From: Parasegetibacter sp. NRK P23
GTDB taxonomy: Bacteria > Bacteroidota > Bacteroidia > Chitinophagales > Chitinophagaceae
Assembly: GCF_023721715.1 (NCBI RefSeq)
Contig: NZ_JAMDLG010000001.1
Location: forward strand, 2,085,784-2,149,783
Length of the DNA: 64,000 bases
Direction: 5' to 3'
The notes under the pieces are model-generated. The model made no database searches. It saw only the letters and a program-made list of their open reading frames with translations, and was not told the origin of the DNA. Below, in pieces: positions 1 to 7,107 of this stretch. Each line of letters starts with the position of its first letter. Within the stretch, counting starts at the first letter, position 1. The translations under genes and the position numbers were made by a program.

Positions 1-645
1 GGGATGATCGTTCAGGATAAAAGAATACGGATTGTCGTGGCAGATCAGGATGTTTTTCTTCTTCCCAAAAGCGATCAGTTTTTCGAAGAAAGATGCTTCC
101 GGCAATTGTCCGGTGGGCATGTGCGGGTAATTCACCCACATCAGTTTCACCTTCGGTGTAAGCTGTTGTTCGATGGCTTCAAAATCGGGCTGCCAGTTGC
201 TTTCAGCATTCAGCTCGTAAGTCAGCGGAATACCTCCGGCCAGTTTTACAGCGCTGGCGTAAGTAGGATAACCGGGATCCGGGATCAGCGCGATATCTCC
301 TTCGTTGAGGTAGGTCATGCAAATGTGCATGATGCCTTCCTTCGATCCGATCAGCGGCAGTACTTCCGTATCGGGATTCAGTTCCACACCGTAAGCGCGT
401 TGGTACCAGTCGGCCATGGCTTTCCGGAGCTGCGGGATACCTTTATACCCCTGATAAGCGTGGTTTTCCGGCTGCGCCGCTGCTTCCTGGAGTACGCGGA
501 TCACTTCGGGGTGCGGGGGCAGATCGGGGCTGCCGATACCGAGGTTGATCACGGCTTTGCCGGCCTTGTTCAATTCCTCGATCTCCCTGAGTTTGGCGGA
601 GAAATAGTATTCGCCGATGCCGTTAAGTCTGTTCGCTGTTTGCAT
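1..645 (-). CDS. Class I/II aminotransferase, partial (C-terminus outside the window)
   Basis: The first 215 codons are present and the frame runs off the left edge. The protein opens MQTANRLNGIGEYYFSAK and carries the fold type I features of LL-diaminopimelate/alanine-type aminotransferases: INLGIGSPDLPPHP near residue 33, AYQGYKGIPQLRKAM near 63, and a PDPGYPTY segment. The PLP lysine would lie beyond the edge. It follows pheA after only 24 nt on the same strand, so it probably acts in the same aromatic pathway as the transaminase making phenylalanine or tyrosine from the arylpyruvate. In other Bacteroidota pheA, an aminotransferase, a prephenate dehydrogenase and a DAHP synthase/chorismate mutase often sit together; the last two would lie outside the window. 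Exact substrate is inferred from context. Confidence 0.85.
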   Translation of the reverse strand, partial: MQTANRLNGIGEYYFSAKLREIEELNKAGKAVINLGIGSPDLPPHPEVIRVLQEAAAQPENHAYQGYKGIPQLRKAMADWYQRAYGVELNPDTEVLPLIGSKEGIMHICMTYLNEGDIALIPDPGYPTYASAVKLAGGIPLTYELNAESNWQPDFEAIEQQLTPKVKLMWVNYPHMPTGQLPEASFFEKLIAFGKKKNILICHDNPYSFILNDHP

Positions 646-669
646 GTTTTGTTTTGCTTGCCTTGAATA

Positions 670-1509
670 TTATGAAGTGGCAGGGTTCTGTCCTTTTTTG
701 TAAACGCCGTACACTTTAAGATCGTTGGTAATGGGCTTAATGGCTTCAATTGTTTTGTGGAACTGGTCCATGGAATCGAATTCCATATCGGCATGAAAGG
801 AATATTTCCATTCGGAACCAGCGATCGGGAAAGATTGAAGCTTACTGAGGTTGATGCCGTGGTCGGCGATTTTAGTAAGCACTTTCGCCAGGCTTCCCTG
901 CGAATGATCGGTATGGAAATACAACGATGATTTGTTGGAAGCCTCGTCGGTAACCGCTTCGTTCTCTCTTTTCAGGATCAGGAAACGGGTATAATTGTTT
1001 TTGATGGAATGAATATTGGGTGCGATGATCTCCATGTTAAAAAGTTCCGCGGCGAGTTTACTGGCGATGGCAGCCGCGTGTTTCATACGGTGTTGGTGGA
1101 TGTGTTTCGCGCTGAGCGCGGTATCTTCCGTTTCCACAAGTTTCCAGTTTTGTTTATCGAGGTAATCGGTGCACTGGAGGAGTGCCATGGGGTGCGAATG
1201 TACTTCTCGTATGTCCTCCAACGTTACCCCCGGGTTGGCCATCAGGTGTTGGCGGATGTGGAGGTATACTTCTCCTACAATGCGCAGACTACTTTTCTGC
1301 AACAGGTTATAGTTCGGAAGAATACTCCCTGCGATAGAATTTTCAATCGCCATTACCGCGCCTTCGGATTCTTTCTTGGAAGAGGCCACCCGCACCACTT
1401 CCCTGAAAGTGGCGCAGGGAATCACTTCCACTTGTTTTCCGTAGAATTTCTCAGCGGCTTCCTGGTGGAAACTTCCTTCATAACCTTGTATGGATACTCT
1501 GTTCTGCAT
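670..1509 (-). CDS. pheA: Prephenate dehydratase
   Basis: Monofunctional prephenate dehydratase (279 aa), converting prephenate to phenylpyruvate in phenylalanine synthesis. There is no chorismate mutase domain. The PDT domain covers about residues 4-180, with ENSIAG at 56-61 and the diagnostic TRF at 174-176 (NNYTRFLIL). An ACT domain follows at about 195-270. In that domain the two motifs that bind phenylalanine in enteric PheA (GALV and ESRP) read GSLA (205-208) and QSFP (225-228), so feedback control may differ. The ATG lies just after an intrinsic terminator that belongs to an upstream Phe/Tyr-rich leader, so the gene is probably controlled by attenuation. The aminotransferase gene follows directly. 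Confidence 0.96.
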   Translation of the reverse strand: MQNRVSIQGYEGSFHQEAAEKFYGKQVEVIPCATFREVVRVASSKKESEGAVMAIENSIAGSILPNYNLLQKSSLRIVGEVYLHIRQHLMANPGVTLEDIREVHSHPMALLQCTDYLDKQNWKLVETEDTALSAKHIHQHRMKHAAAIASKLAAELFNMEIIAPNIHSIKNNYTRFLILKRENEAVTDEASNKSSLYFHTDHSQGSLAKVLTKIADHGINLSKLQSFPIAGSEWKYSFHADMEFDSMDQFHKTIEAIKPITNDLKVYGVYKKGQNPATS

Positions 1510-1523
1510 AATGGTATTAAAAC

Positions 1524-1554
1524 AAAAAGTCCCGGCGGTTGGCCGGGACTTTTT
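1524..1554 (-). terminator. Intrinsic terminator inside the pheA leader (attenuator)
   Basis: A perfect 13-bp stem (1524-1536 with 1542-1554) and a 5-nt loop. Read on the minus strand it ends in TTTTTGTTTT, the layout of a Rho-independent terminator. It lies between the leader peptide stop (1577) and the pheA start codon (1509), so it can stop transcription before the structural genes. Its upstream arm contains GTCCCGG, which is complementary to CCGGGAC inside the leader peptide gene (1594-1600). The two pairings exclude each other. Confidence 0.88.
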
Positions 1555-1576
1555 ACGTTTGGTATTTTTATTCGAT

Positions 1577-1660
1577 TCACCTTACATAAAGCGGTCCCGG
1601 TCCACTTGTAAAAAAGTAGAAGTAAAAATAAAATCCGGTAAACGCTTTGCTCAGGTTCAT
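1577..1660 (-). CDS. Phe/Tyr-rich leader peptide of the pheA operon
   Basis: A 27-codon ORF beginning ATG AAC CTG at 1660 and ending TGA at 1577-1579. Residues 10-17 are FYFYFYFF; in total six of 27 residues are Phe and four are Tyr. It lies about 20 nt after the predicted transcription start and 22 nt before the terminator stem. This is the architecture of enteric pheA and trp leader peptides: scarcity of the charged tRNA stalls the ribosome in the run, frees the downstream CCGGGAC segment (codons 21-23) to pair with the terminator arm, and lets RNA polymerase read through. Alternation of Phe and Tyr suggests that the operon senses both products. Composition, position and base pairing are visible; function is inferred. 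Confidence 0.85.
   Translation of the reverse strand: MNLSKAFTGFYFYFYFFTSGPGPLYVR
1594..1600 (-). promoter_or_regulatory. Antiterminator segment within the leader
   Basis: On the minus strand this is CCGGGAC, overlapping codons 21-23 of the leader peptide. It is an exact complement of GTCCCGG in the upstream arm of the terminator hairpin, and identical to part of the downstream arm. A ribosome finishing the leader would cover it; one stalled early in the Phe/Tyr run would leave it free. Confidence 0.7.
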
Positions 1661-1685
1661 GCTGATCGTTGCTTTATTATACCAC

Positions 1686-1715
1686 CAAAGTTATGAACTA
1701 ATACGAAGGCGCAAA
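1686..1715 (-). promoter_or_regulatory. Bacteroidota-type promoter of the pheA leader
   Basis: On the minus strand TTTG (1715-1712), an 18-nt spacer and TAACTTTG (1693-1686), a full match to the Bacteroidota -33/-7 pattern TTTG...TAnnTTTG. The transcript would start near 1680, about 20 nt before the leader peptide ATG. Confidence 0.75.
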
Positions 1716-1744
1716 ATATTTTTTGGAAATTTCAGAAAAAAGAC

Positions 1745-1768
1745 AAAAACAAACGGTTGTTTGTTTTT
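1745..1768 (-). terminator. Intrinsic terminator after the hypothetical/kinase pair
   Basis: A perfect 10-bp stem of AAAAACAAAC and its complement with a 4-nt loop, followed on the minus strand by a T-rich stretch. It lies directly after the stop of the gene at 1773 and before the pheA promoter, separating the two units. Confidence 0.7.
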
Positions 1769-1772
1769 CTGT

Positions 1773-2336
1773 TTACATAAGCCTGTTGCCGATTTGCTGA
1801 TCGATGATCGAGAAAAGATAATTGGGCTGAAACGTACGCCAGTTGGGCTGTTCCATCAATTCAACATATCGTGTAAGGCGGGCCCTTTTAAAATCGTATT
1901 GGGTTTGTTCGGGCATGTTCAGTATTACCACCCAGCCTTCTTCTTCTGAAACTTCTTCGTACCATTCTTCATAATATTCACTGTCGCTGCTGTGGAAGTT
2001 GAGCACATTCTCAGCAATCAGAATGAATTTAAAAATGCCTTCGGTTTCCAGTTTGTCCGTCACTTCGCGCTTCAGCGTCATCACATCGTTCTCCACGGCA
2101 TCGTTCCATTCTCCGATCAGTTCGATTACCGCGAAGCCCGATTCGTAATCCACGAACAACAGCTTCATATAAAGATTATACGCACCGAACTCATCCCATT
2201 GCGGATGGATATAATAGTTGTAAACAGTTTGAGAAAATTCAAACTCACTGTATTCCCGGCCATAAAAGGGAGACCGCGGATCATCTTCACTGGTGTACAA
2301 ATGCCTCCAGTTGTAAAAAGGTTCAATATCGTGCAT
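1773..2336 (-). CDS. Conserved hypothetical protein
   Basis: A 187-aa acidic, aromatic-rich protein with no signal peptide or membrane segment. It opens MHDIEPFYNWRHLYTSEDDP and contains many Trp, Tyr, Asp and Glu residues, including a very acidic YYEEWYEEVSEEEG stretch near 125-138. Composition and codon use look like those of neighbouring genes. I do not recognise a domain; proteins of this kind occur in Bacteroidota as uncharacterised families. It lies 8 nt downstream of the sugar kinase gene on the same strand, so the two are probably co-transcribed and end at the terminator at 1745-1768. Confidence 0.75.
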   Translation of the reverse strand: MHDIEPFYNWRHLYTSEDDPRSPFYGREYSEFEFSQTVYNYYIHPQWDEFGAYNLYMKLLFVDYESGFAVIELIGEWNDAVENDVMTLKREVTDKLETEGIFKFILIAENVLNFHSSDSEYYEEWYEEVSEEEGWVVILNMPEQTQYDFKRARLTRYVELMEQPNWRTFQPNYLFSIIDQQIGNRLM

Positions 2337-2344
2337 AGTAAAGG

Positions 2345-3187
2345 TTACTGGTGGAATTTAACCAGGCCATCCATGGGTTTCTGCAGTACCCGGCCCAGTT
2401 CCAACTCGTAACTATCACAAAGTTCCTTCAAAACATCTTTAAAACCATACGCCACGCCGCCAACAAAGTGAATGGGATACAACCAGGATTCCCTGTACTT
2501 GTACAGATGCTGGAATATGAAATCGCCCAGCCCGTCTTCTATAATGTTCTCAATCATGTAATGCCCGCGGTTCTCGGCGAGAAAAGCCGTAAAGGATGCA
2601 AGGTATTTATTGGGCAAAGGCTGCTTGTACACACGATCCAGTATTTCGTGGTGCGATGTATTGAACCGCAGTTCAAACGCTTCGTGCAACTGTGCGTCGA
2701 ACGTTTTATACAGATAATACTGAATCACTTTTTTGCCCAGGTAAGCGCCACTCCCTTCATCTCCTAATATAAAGCCCAGGGCGGGGTTGTTCTTCACGAT
2801 CTTTTTCCCGTTGAAGTAACAGGAATTGGAACCCGTTCCCAATATGCAGGCGATGCCTTTTTCGGTGCCGCACAAAGCGCGGGCGGCGGCCATCATATCT
2901 GTATCAACAATGGTTTTTGCGCCTTTAAAAACATGCTTCAGCGCCTTTTGAACTTTTTTTACATTTTCAGGATTACCGCAACCGGTGCCATAATAATATA
3001 CTTCTTCCACTTCCGCCTGTTTCACCGAAGGCCACAGTTCCTTCATCAAAAGCGCGGAGATTGTTTCCACATCCATCAGGTACGGACTGATGCCGCCGGT
3101 GAGCACGGTCTTTTTCCTGCCATTCTTCAGCAAACACCATTCTGTTTTCGTGGCCCCGCTATCGGCGATCAATTTTACAGGTGGCAT
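2345..3187 (-). CDS. BadF/BadG-type ATPase, likely N-acetylglucosamine kinase
   Basis: A 280-aa member of the ASKHA sugar kinase superfamily. The phosphate-1 motif DSGATKTEW is at residues 9-17, the phosphate-2 region CILGTGSNSCYFNGK lies near 113-127, and a GDEGSGAYLG motif follows near 142-151. These match N-acetylglucosamine kinase-like proteins of Bacteroidota, which phosphorylate amino sugars for cell wall recycling. The length fits the family. The substrate is inferred. The gene diverges from the ctpA-like protease at 3253 and is followed by a hypothetical gene. Confidence 0.85.
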   Translation of the reverse strand: MPPVKLIADSGATKTEWCLLKNGRKKTVLTGGISPYLMDVETISALLMKELWPSVKQAEVEEVYYYGTGCGNPENVKKVQKALKHVFKGAKTIVDTDMMAAARALCGTEKGIACILGTGSNSCYFNGKKIVKNNPALGFILGDEGSGAYLGKKVIQYYLYKTFDAQLHEAFELRFNTSHHEILDRVYKQPLPNKYLASFTAFLAENRGHYMIENIIEDGLGDFIFQHLYKYRESWLYPIHFVGGVAYGFKDVLKELCDSYELELGRVLQKPMDGLVKFHQ

Positions 3188-3252
3188 GATTATATAAAAT
3201 TAAATAGTGAAATTCGCACCAATATTAAGTCAAGTTACCGAAAGCGCAGAAA

Positions 3253-4842
3253 ATGAACAATAGAAAACTACAGGTATGGTTGCCCGCTTTGTTTGCACTG
3301 GTGATGGTGGCGGGCATGTACCTGGGATACAGGTTGCGGGAGAACACCAATACGGCAGGAAGTTTTTTCAGAATGGAAAAGAAATCGCCGCTCCAGGAGG
3401 TACTCGACCTGGTCCGGTTGAAATATGTAGACCCTATCAATACCGATACACTGGGTGATGACGCCATCCGTGAAATGCTGATGCACCTTGACCCCCATTC
3501 CGTTTTTATTCCGGCTTCCGATCTGAAGAACACCAACGCCGACCTGATGGGCAACTTTGATGGTATAGGCGTGGAGTTCCAGGTATTCAGCGATACCGTG
3601 AATGTGATGAATGTACTGAAAGGCGGTCCGTCTGATAAAGCAGGCCTTCAGGCCGGCGATAAACTCATCAGTGCCGACGGTAAACCACTTACCAAACCAA
3701 ATATTCAGTCGGAAGATATCCGCGTATTGCTCCGTGGCCCCCGTGATAGTAAAGTAGTACTGGGCATCATCAGGGGAGGTAAAGAAATTAAAGCAACCGT
3801 AACCCGTGGCCGCATTCCACTGCCCGCGCTGGACGCGGCTTATATGATTGAACCAGGAACCGGGTTCATCCGTATCAGCAAGTTTTCGGAGACTACGTAC
3901 GAAGAGTTCATGCAGTCGCTGGAAAAACTCCAGGCGCTGGGCATGAAGCAACTCATCCTTGATCTCCGCGGTAACGGCGGCGGATTACTGAATGAGGCGA
4001 TTGATATGGCCGATGAATTCCTGGACGACAATAAACTTATTGTTTATACGGAAGGCAACAAAGTACCGCGCCAGGATTACCGGGCCCGGAGGATGGGACT
4101 TTTCGAAAAAGGCGACCTGGTGCTACTGATGGATGAAAGTTCCGCTTCAGCCAGTGAAGTGCTGGCTGGCGCACTGCAGGACTGGGACCGCGCCACCATC
4201 GTGGGCAGAAGAAGTTTTGGGAAAGGATTGGTGCAGGAACAATACCAATTGGGCGATGGTTCAGCATTAAGAATCACTGTTGCCAGGTATTATACGCCCC
4301 TAGGCAGAAGTATTCAGAAACCTTATGATAAAGGCGTAAAAATTTACCAGGAGGAGGTAAGCGAACGTTTTCACAATGGTGAAGTGCTGCGTACCGATAC
4401 CGCTTACGCCGTGAACGGGAAAATATACAATACAAAATCCGGTAAAAAACTATACGGCGGTGGCGGCATTACGCCGGATGTAGTGGTTCCAATAGACACG
4501 TCATTATATGCGCCGGTGTTGAGTGAATTGTATGTAAAAGGCACAATTTCCAACTTTGTGTACAATTACTATCTCACGAATAAAAAAGAACTGGATGCGC
4601 TGAAAGGCCCGTCGGACCTGACGGGTTATCTTAACAACAAGGCCTTATTGCCGCTCCTGGTTGATTTTGCAAAGAAAGATTCCATCCGGGTACCGTCCCT
4701 GAATGCCGTTCAGCAAAACGAACTGGAACTGAGAACACGGAACCTGCTTGCCAGGCAAATCTGGCGGAGCGAAGGCTATTTTGAACTGAGTAACGCCACG
4801 GACCCGGTAGTACAACAGGCTTTGAAAACTTTACACCAATAG
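3253..4842 (+). CDS. S41 family C-terminal processing peptidase
   Basis: A 529-aa periplasmic protease of the Tsp/Prc/CtpA type. A signal anchor covers about residues 7-26. A PDZ domain follows at about 95-175 (GGPSDKAGLQAGDKLIS), then the S41 catalytic domain with the LDLRGNGGGLL core. The catalytic serine lies in DESSASASE (about residue 299) and the general-base lysine in FGKGLVQ (324); the 25-residue spacing is that of Prc. The C-terminal part carries a GGGGITPDVVVP element typical of the family. It would trim or degrade periplasmic proteins from their C-termini. The gene starts 65 nt from the divergent kinase and precedes the cysteine synthase gene by 25 nt. Confidence 0.93.
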   Translation: MNNRKLQVWLPALFALVMVAGMYLGYRLRENTNTAGSFFRMEKKSPLQEVLDLVRLKYVDPINTDTLGDDAIREMLMHLDPHSVFIPASDLKNTNADLMGNFDGIGVEFQVFSDTVNVMNVLKGGPSDKAGLQAGDKLISADGKPLTKPNIQSEDIRVLLRGPRDSKVVLGIIRGGKEIKATVTRGRIPLPALDAAYMIEPGTGFIRISKFSETTYEEFMQSLEKLQALGMKQLILDLRGNGGGLLNEAIDMADEFLDDNKLIVYTEGNKVPRQDYRARRMGLFEKGDLVLLMDESSASASEVLAGALQDWDRATIVGRRSFGKGLVQEQYQLGDGSALRITVARYYTPLGRSIQKPYDKGVKIYQEEVSERFHNGEVLRTDTAYAVNGKIYNTKSGKKLYGGGGITPDVVVPIDTSLYAPVLSELYVKGTISNFVYNYYLTNKKELDALKGPSDLTGYLNNKALLPLLVDFAKKDSIRVPSLNAVQQNELELRTRNLLARQIWRSEGYFELSNATDPVVQQALKTLHQ

Positions 4843-4867
4843 TTCCACGGAACGGAAACACTTGCCA

Positions 4868-5845
4868 ATGGACATCAAAAACAACATCTTAGAAACCATC
4901 GGGAACACCCCGCTGATCAGGCTGAACAGTATTACCAAAGCCCTTCCCTGCCCCGTGCTGGCGAAGGTGGAATACTTTAATCCCGGCAATTCCATTAAGG
5001 ACCGGATGGCCCTGAAAATGGTGGAAGTGGCCGAAAAGGAAGGAAAACTGAAACCCGGTGGCACCATTATAGAATGCACCTCCGGCAATACCGGAATGGG
5101 CCTTGCGCTTGCCGCGGTAGTGAAGGGATACAAATGTATTTTCACCACTACCGACAAACAATCCAAAGAAAAACTGAATATCCTCCGGGCCGTGGGCGCT
5201 GAAGTGATTGTTTGTCCAACCGATGTGGAACCGGACGACCCGCGCTCCTATTATTCCGTGGCCCGCAAACTCGCGGCAGAAACCCCCAATTCTTTCCACT
5301 GTAACCAATACGACAACTTCGCCAACCGCCAGGCACATTTTGAAACCACCGGCCCTGAAATATGGGAACAAACCGACGGAAAGGTTACGCACCTCATTGT
5401 GGCGACAGGAACGGGTGGAACCATTACCGGTACCGCGCAGTACCTGAAAAAGATGAACCCGGAAATCCAGGTTTGGGCCATAGATCCCTATGGATCGCTG
5501 CTTGCGCACTATTTTGAGACCGGGGAAGTTGACATGAGCCAGGTACATCCCTATATATCAGAGGGCATCGGTGAAGACTTTGTGCCGAAGAACTACGATA
5601 TGAGCGTGGTGGACCGCTTTGAAAAAGTAACCGATAAAGAAGGCGCCATAATGGCGAGAAGGATAGCACTTGAAGAAGGTATATTTGCAGGATACAGCGC
5701 AGGTACGGCATTACAGGGGCTGATGCAGTTATCGACCTTGCTGAACAAGGATAGTTTACCGGTTGTGATCTTTCACGACCACGGCAGCCGTTATGTGGGG
5801 AAAATCTACAACGATACGTGGATGAAAGAAAAAGGATTCCTTTAG
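4868..5845 (+). CDS. PLP-dependent cysteine synthase / cystathionine beta-synthase
   Basis: A fold type II PLP enzyme of 325 aa. The PLP lysine is K44 in NPGNSIKDRM, the phosphate-binding segment is CTSGNTGMG (from about 74), and the glycine-rich GTGGTITG loop lies near 178-185. It joins serine or O-acetylserine with a thiol, giving cystathionine or cysteine. NPGNSIKDR and the absence of a regulatory domain fit both CysK/CysM and bacterial CBS, so substrate choice is open. The open frame can begin at TTG 4862, but ATG 4868 gives the usual MDIKNNILETIGNTPL start and is preferred. Confidence 0.92.
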   Translation: MDIKNNILETIGNTPLIRLNSITKALPCPVLAKVEYFNPGNSIKDRMALKMVEVAEKEGKLKPGGTIIECTSGNTGMGLALAAVVKGYKCIFTTTDKQSKEKLNILRAVGAEVIVCPTDVEPDDPRSYYSVARKLAAETPNSFHCNQYDNFANRQAHFETTGPEIWEQTDGKVTHLIVATGTGGTITGTAQYLKKMNPEIQVWAIDPYGSLLAHYFETGEVDMSQVHPYISEGIGEDFVPKNYDMSVVDRFEKVTDKEGAIMARRIALEEGIFAGYSAGTALQGLMQLSTLLNKDSLPVVIFHDHGSRYVGKIYNDTWMKEKGFL

Positions 5846-5890
5846 TAAAAAAATATGCCAGCTGATCCGTTAAAACACGGATGCGGAAAA

Positions 5891-5930
5891 TCCCGCAACA
5901 GATTAATCTCAACTTTAATCCGTTGCGGGA
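5891..5930 (+). terminator. Hairpin after the cysteine synthase gene
   Basis: A 16-bp stem with one mismatch (5891-5906 with 5915-5930, core TCCCGCAAC/GTTGCGGGA) and an 8-nt loop. A T-run (5938-5942) lies a few bases downstream. It fits an intrinsic terminator at the end of the plus-strand genes and marks the start of the long non-coding region. Confidence 0.65.
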
Positions 5931-6088
5931 TCACCTGTTTTTAAGAGGTTCTACTTAGTTTACCACATGATTCATAGTAAAAAATAGTAGTTATACGATG
6001 TTTCAGACCGTAATTCAACAGTTTCAAAATGTTGAATATCCGATATACAGGGGAAATACTGAAGAATATAAATAGGGCAATAATGCGC

Positions 6089-6119
6089 TTGTGCAGGGAA
6101 TGATGTAATTGTACTTTTG
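6089..6119 (+). promoter_or_regulatory. Promoter of non-coding element A
   Basis: TTG (6089-6091, in CTTGTGCA), a 20-nt spacer and TACTTTTG (6112-6119), a full TAnnTTTG match. The second copy of the element at 6704-6734 has the same boxes with the same 20-nt spacer. Predicted start is near 6125. Confidence 0.55.
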
Positions 6120-6124
6120 TATCA

Positions 6125-6490
6125 GAAGTTGATTGATAGAGTTGCTCAAATCCAATATCCGGTTGACAGAAACCGACCAATATCCAAGAAATCCAAGAAG
6201 ACCGTCCAAAAAGTATTTCCAATTCCTACAAAAAAACCGAAGCAAAATCCAATATCAATCAGCTTCTTCCTTTTTTCCAATATCCACCTGAAATAGCCGC
6301 CAATTCCTGAAGAGCCGCATCCAATCCTTAGAACGAAACCTGAACCGTTTTAAACCTTATTGTATCCAATCCATCCTTCGTAAAAGCCGGAATTAAAATC
6401 GTCCTGGAAGAATCTATTATCCATTATCTATTAGATCTTAGCCATTAATCCAATACCCTCCTGCTGACCGCAATTCAGCAGGAGGTAAAG
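6125..6490 (+). ncRNA. Candidate non-coding RNA A (first copy of a duplicated element)
   Basis: No credible coding frame exists here. Starting 5 nt after the -7 box both copies share AGAAGTTGATTGATA, then recurrent TCCAATATCC words (here near 6150, 6176, 6247 and 6276), a shared block ending TCAGCTTCTT, and finally ATCCAATACCCTCC leading into a hairpin (6457-6485, 11 bp, 7-nt loop) followed by GGTAAA. The stretch is poor in G on this strand and crowded with TCC. Copy B has the same order of parts. I do not recognise a known RNA family (no tmRNA, RNase P or SRP signatures). It may be a small RNA or a non-transcribed repeat. Confidence 0.4.
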
Positions 6491-6633
6491 TGAAAGGAGT
6501 CCTTCCCGGTAACTTTAAAACAACTCCCCCATTTCAGGCACGCTTTTTGAAAATAGCATCCGCTTTCCCAGTTTAACAATTCAGTTTTACGGACCTCTGC
6601 ACTTTCAGTTCACAATTCATTAATAATCAAACA

Positions 6634-6697
6634 ATATGCTGGTGTAGTAAATTTACTACCCCTACCGTATTTTCTGAAACGTTAAAATCCAGCATAT
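6634..6697. repeat. Nested inverted repeats upstream of element B
   Basis: ATATGCTGG (6634-6642) and its exact complement CCAGCATAT (6689-6697) enclose a perfect 16-bp palindrome GTAGTAAATTTACTAC (6644-6659). The palindrome has the look of an operator for a dimeric regulator, or the whole could fold as a hairpin. It lies just before the promoter of element B and has no counterpart of the same sequence before element A, where a different 8-bp inverted repeat (ATTCAACA, 6013-6037) occurs. Confidence 0.5.
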
Positions 6698-6703
6698 CTC
6701 CTC

Positions 6704-6734
6704 TTGTGCAAGTTTTACCACATTTATACTTTTG
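6704..6734 (+). promoter_or_regulatory. Promoter of non-coding element B
   Basis: TTG (6704-6706, in CTTGTGCA), a 20-nt spacer and TACTTTTG (6727-6734). Boxes and spacing equal those before element A while the spacer sequence has diverged, which argues that the promoter is under selection. Predicted start is near 6740. Confidence 0.55.
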
Positions 6735-6739
6735 ATCCA

Positions 6740-7080
6740 GAAGTTGATTGATAACAATTGGTATCCAATATCCAAAAAAACCAAGATCACTAAATCCAAT
6801 TATCCGATTAAGAAACCGTCCTGAAAGAGTTCCAGATCCTTGAAAAACCAGCGACAAAATCCAATATCAGTCAGCTTCTTATTTTGTCCAATATCCGGGT
6901 CCTTAAAAAGACCTGCTAAATATGAAAACCGAAAGTCCAAAATGTCCAAGTCCATCTGATCCGATGATCCTGATGAAAACCGTCCAAAATCCATCCGAAA
7001 GGAAAACCAGATCTGTCCTGTAGAGAACTTTATGAAATCCAATACCCTCCAGCTAAATGTATTTTTAGCTGGAGGTAAAA
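6740..7080 (+). ncRNA. Candidate non-coding RNA B (second copy), or leader of the next gene
   Basis: The diverged second copy: same 5' word (6739-6753), TCCAATATCC-like words near 6763, 6793, 6859 and 6886, the same TCAGCTTCTT block, and a terminal hairpin at 7046-7075 (12 bp, 6-nt loop) followed by TAAAA. Its stem differs from that of copy A by paired changes (U-A to A-U and G-C to A-U), so pairing is preserved while sequence is not. It ends about 30 nt before the binding-protein start codon at 7108, so it might be a cis-acting leader rather than a free RNA. The stem pairs CCTCC with GGAGG. No B12-box or other known riboswitch motif is visible. Confidence 0.4.
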
Positions 7081-7107
7081 GGGAAGGAAAATGTACCTTT
7101 AGCCTGT

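Noticed and set aside
6154-7045. CRISPR array
   Set aside because: The repeated words are only about ten bases long and unevenly spaced; no constant repeat-spacer pattern and no cas genes.
6700-7107. Cobalamin riboswitch before the BtuF-like gene
   Set aside because: No B12-box (GCCACTG) or related conserved segment is visible.
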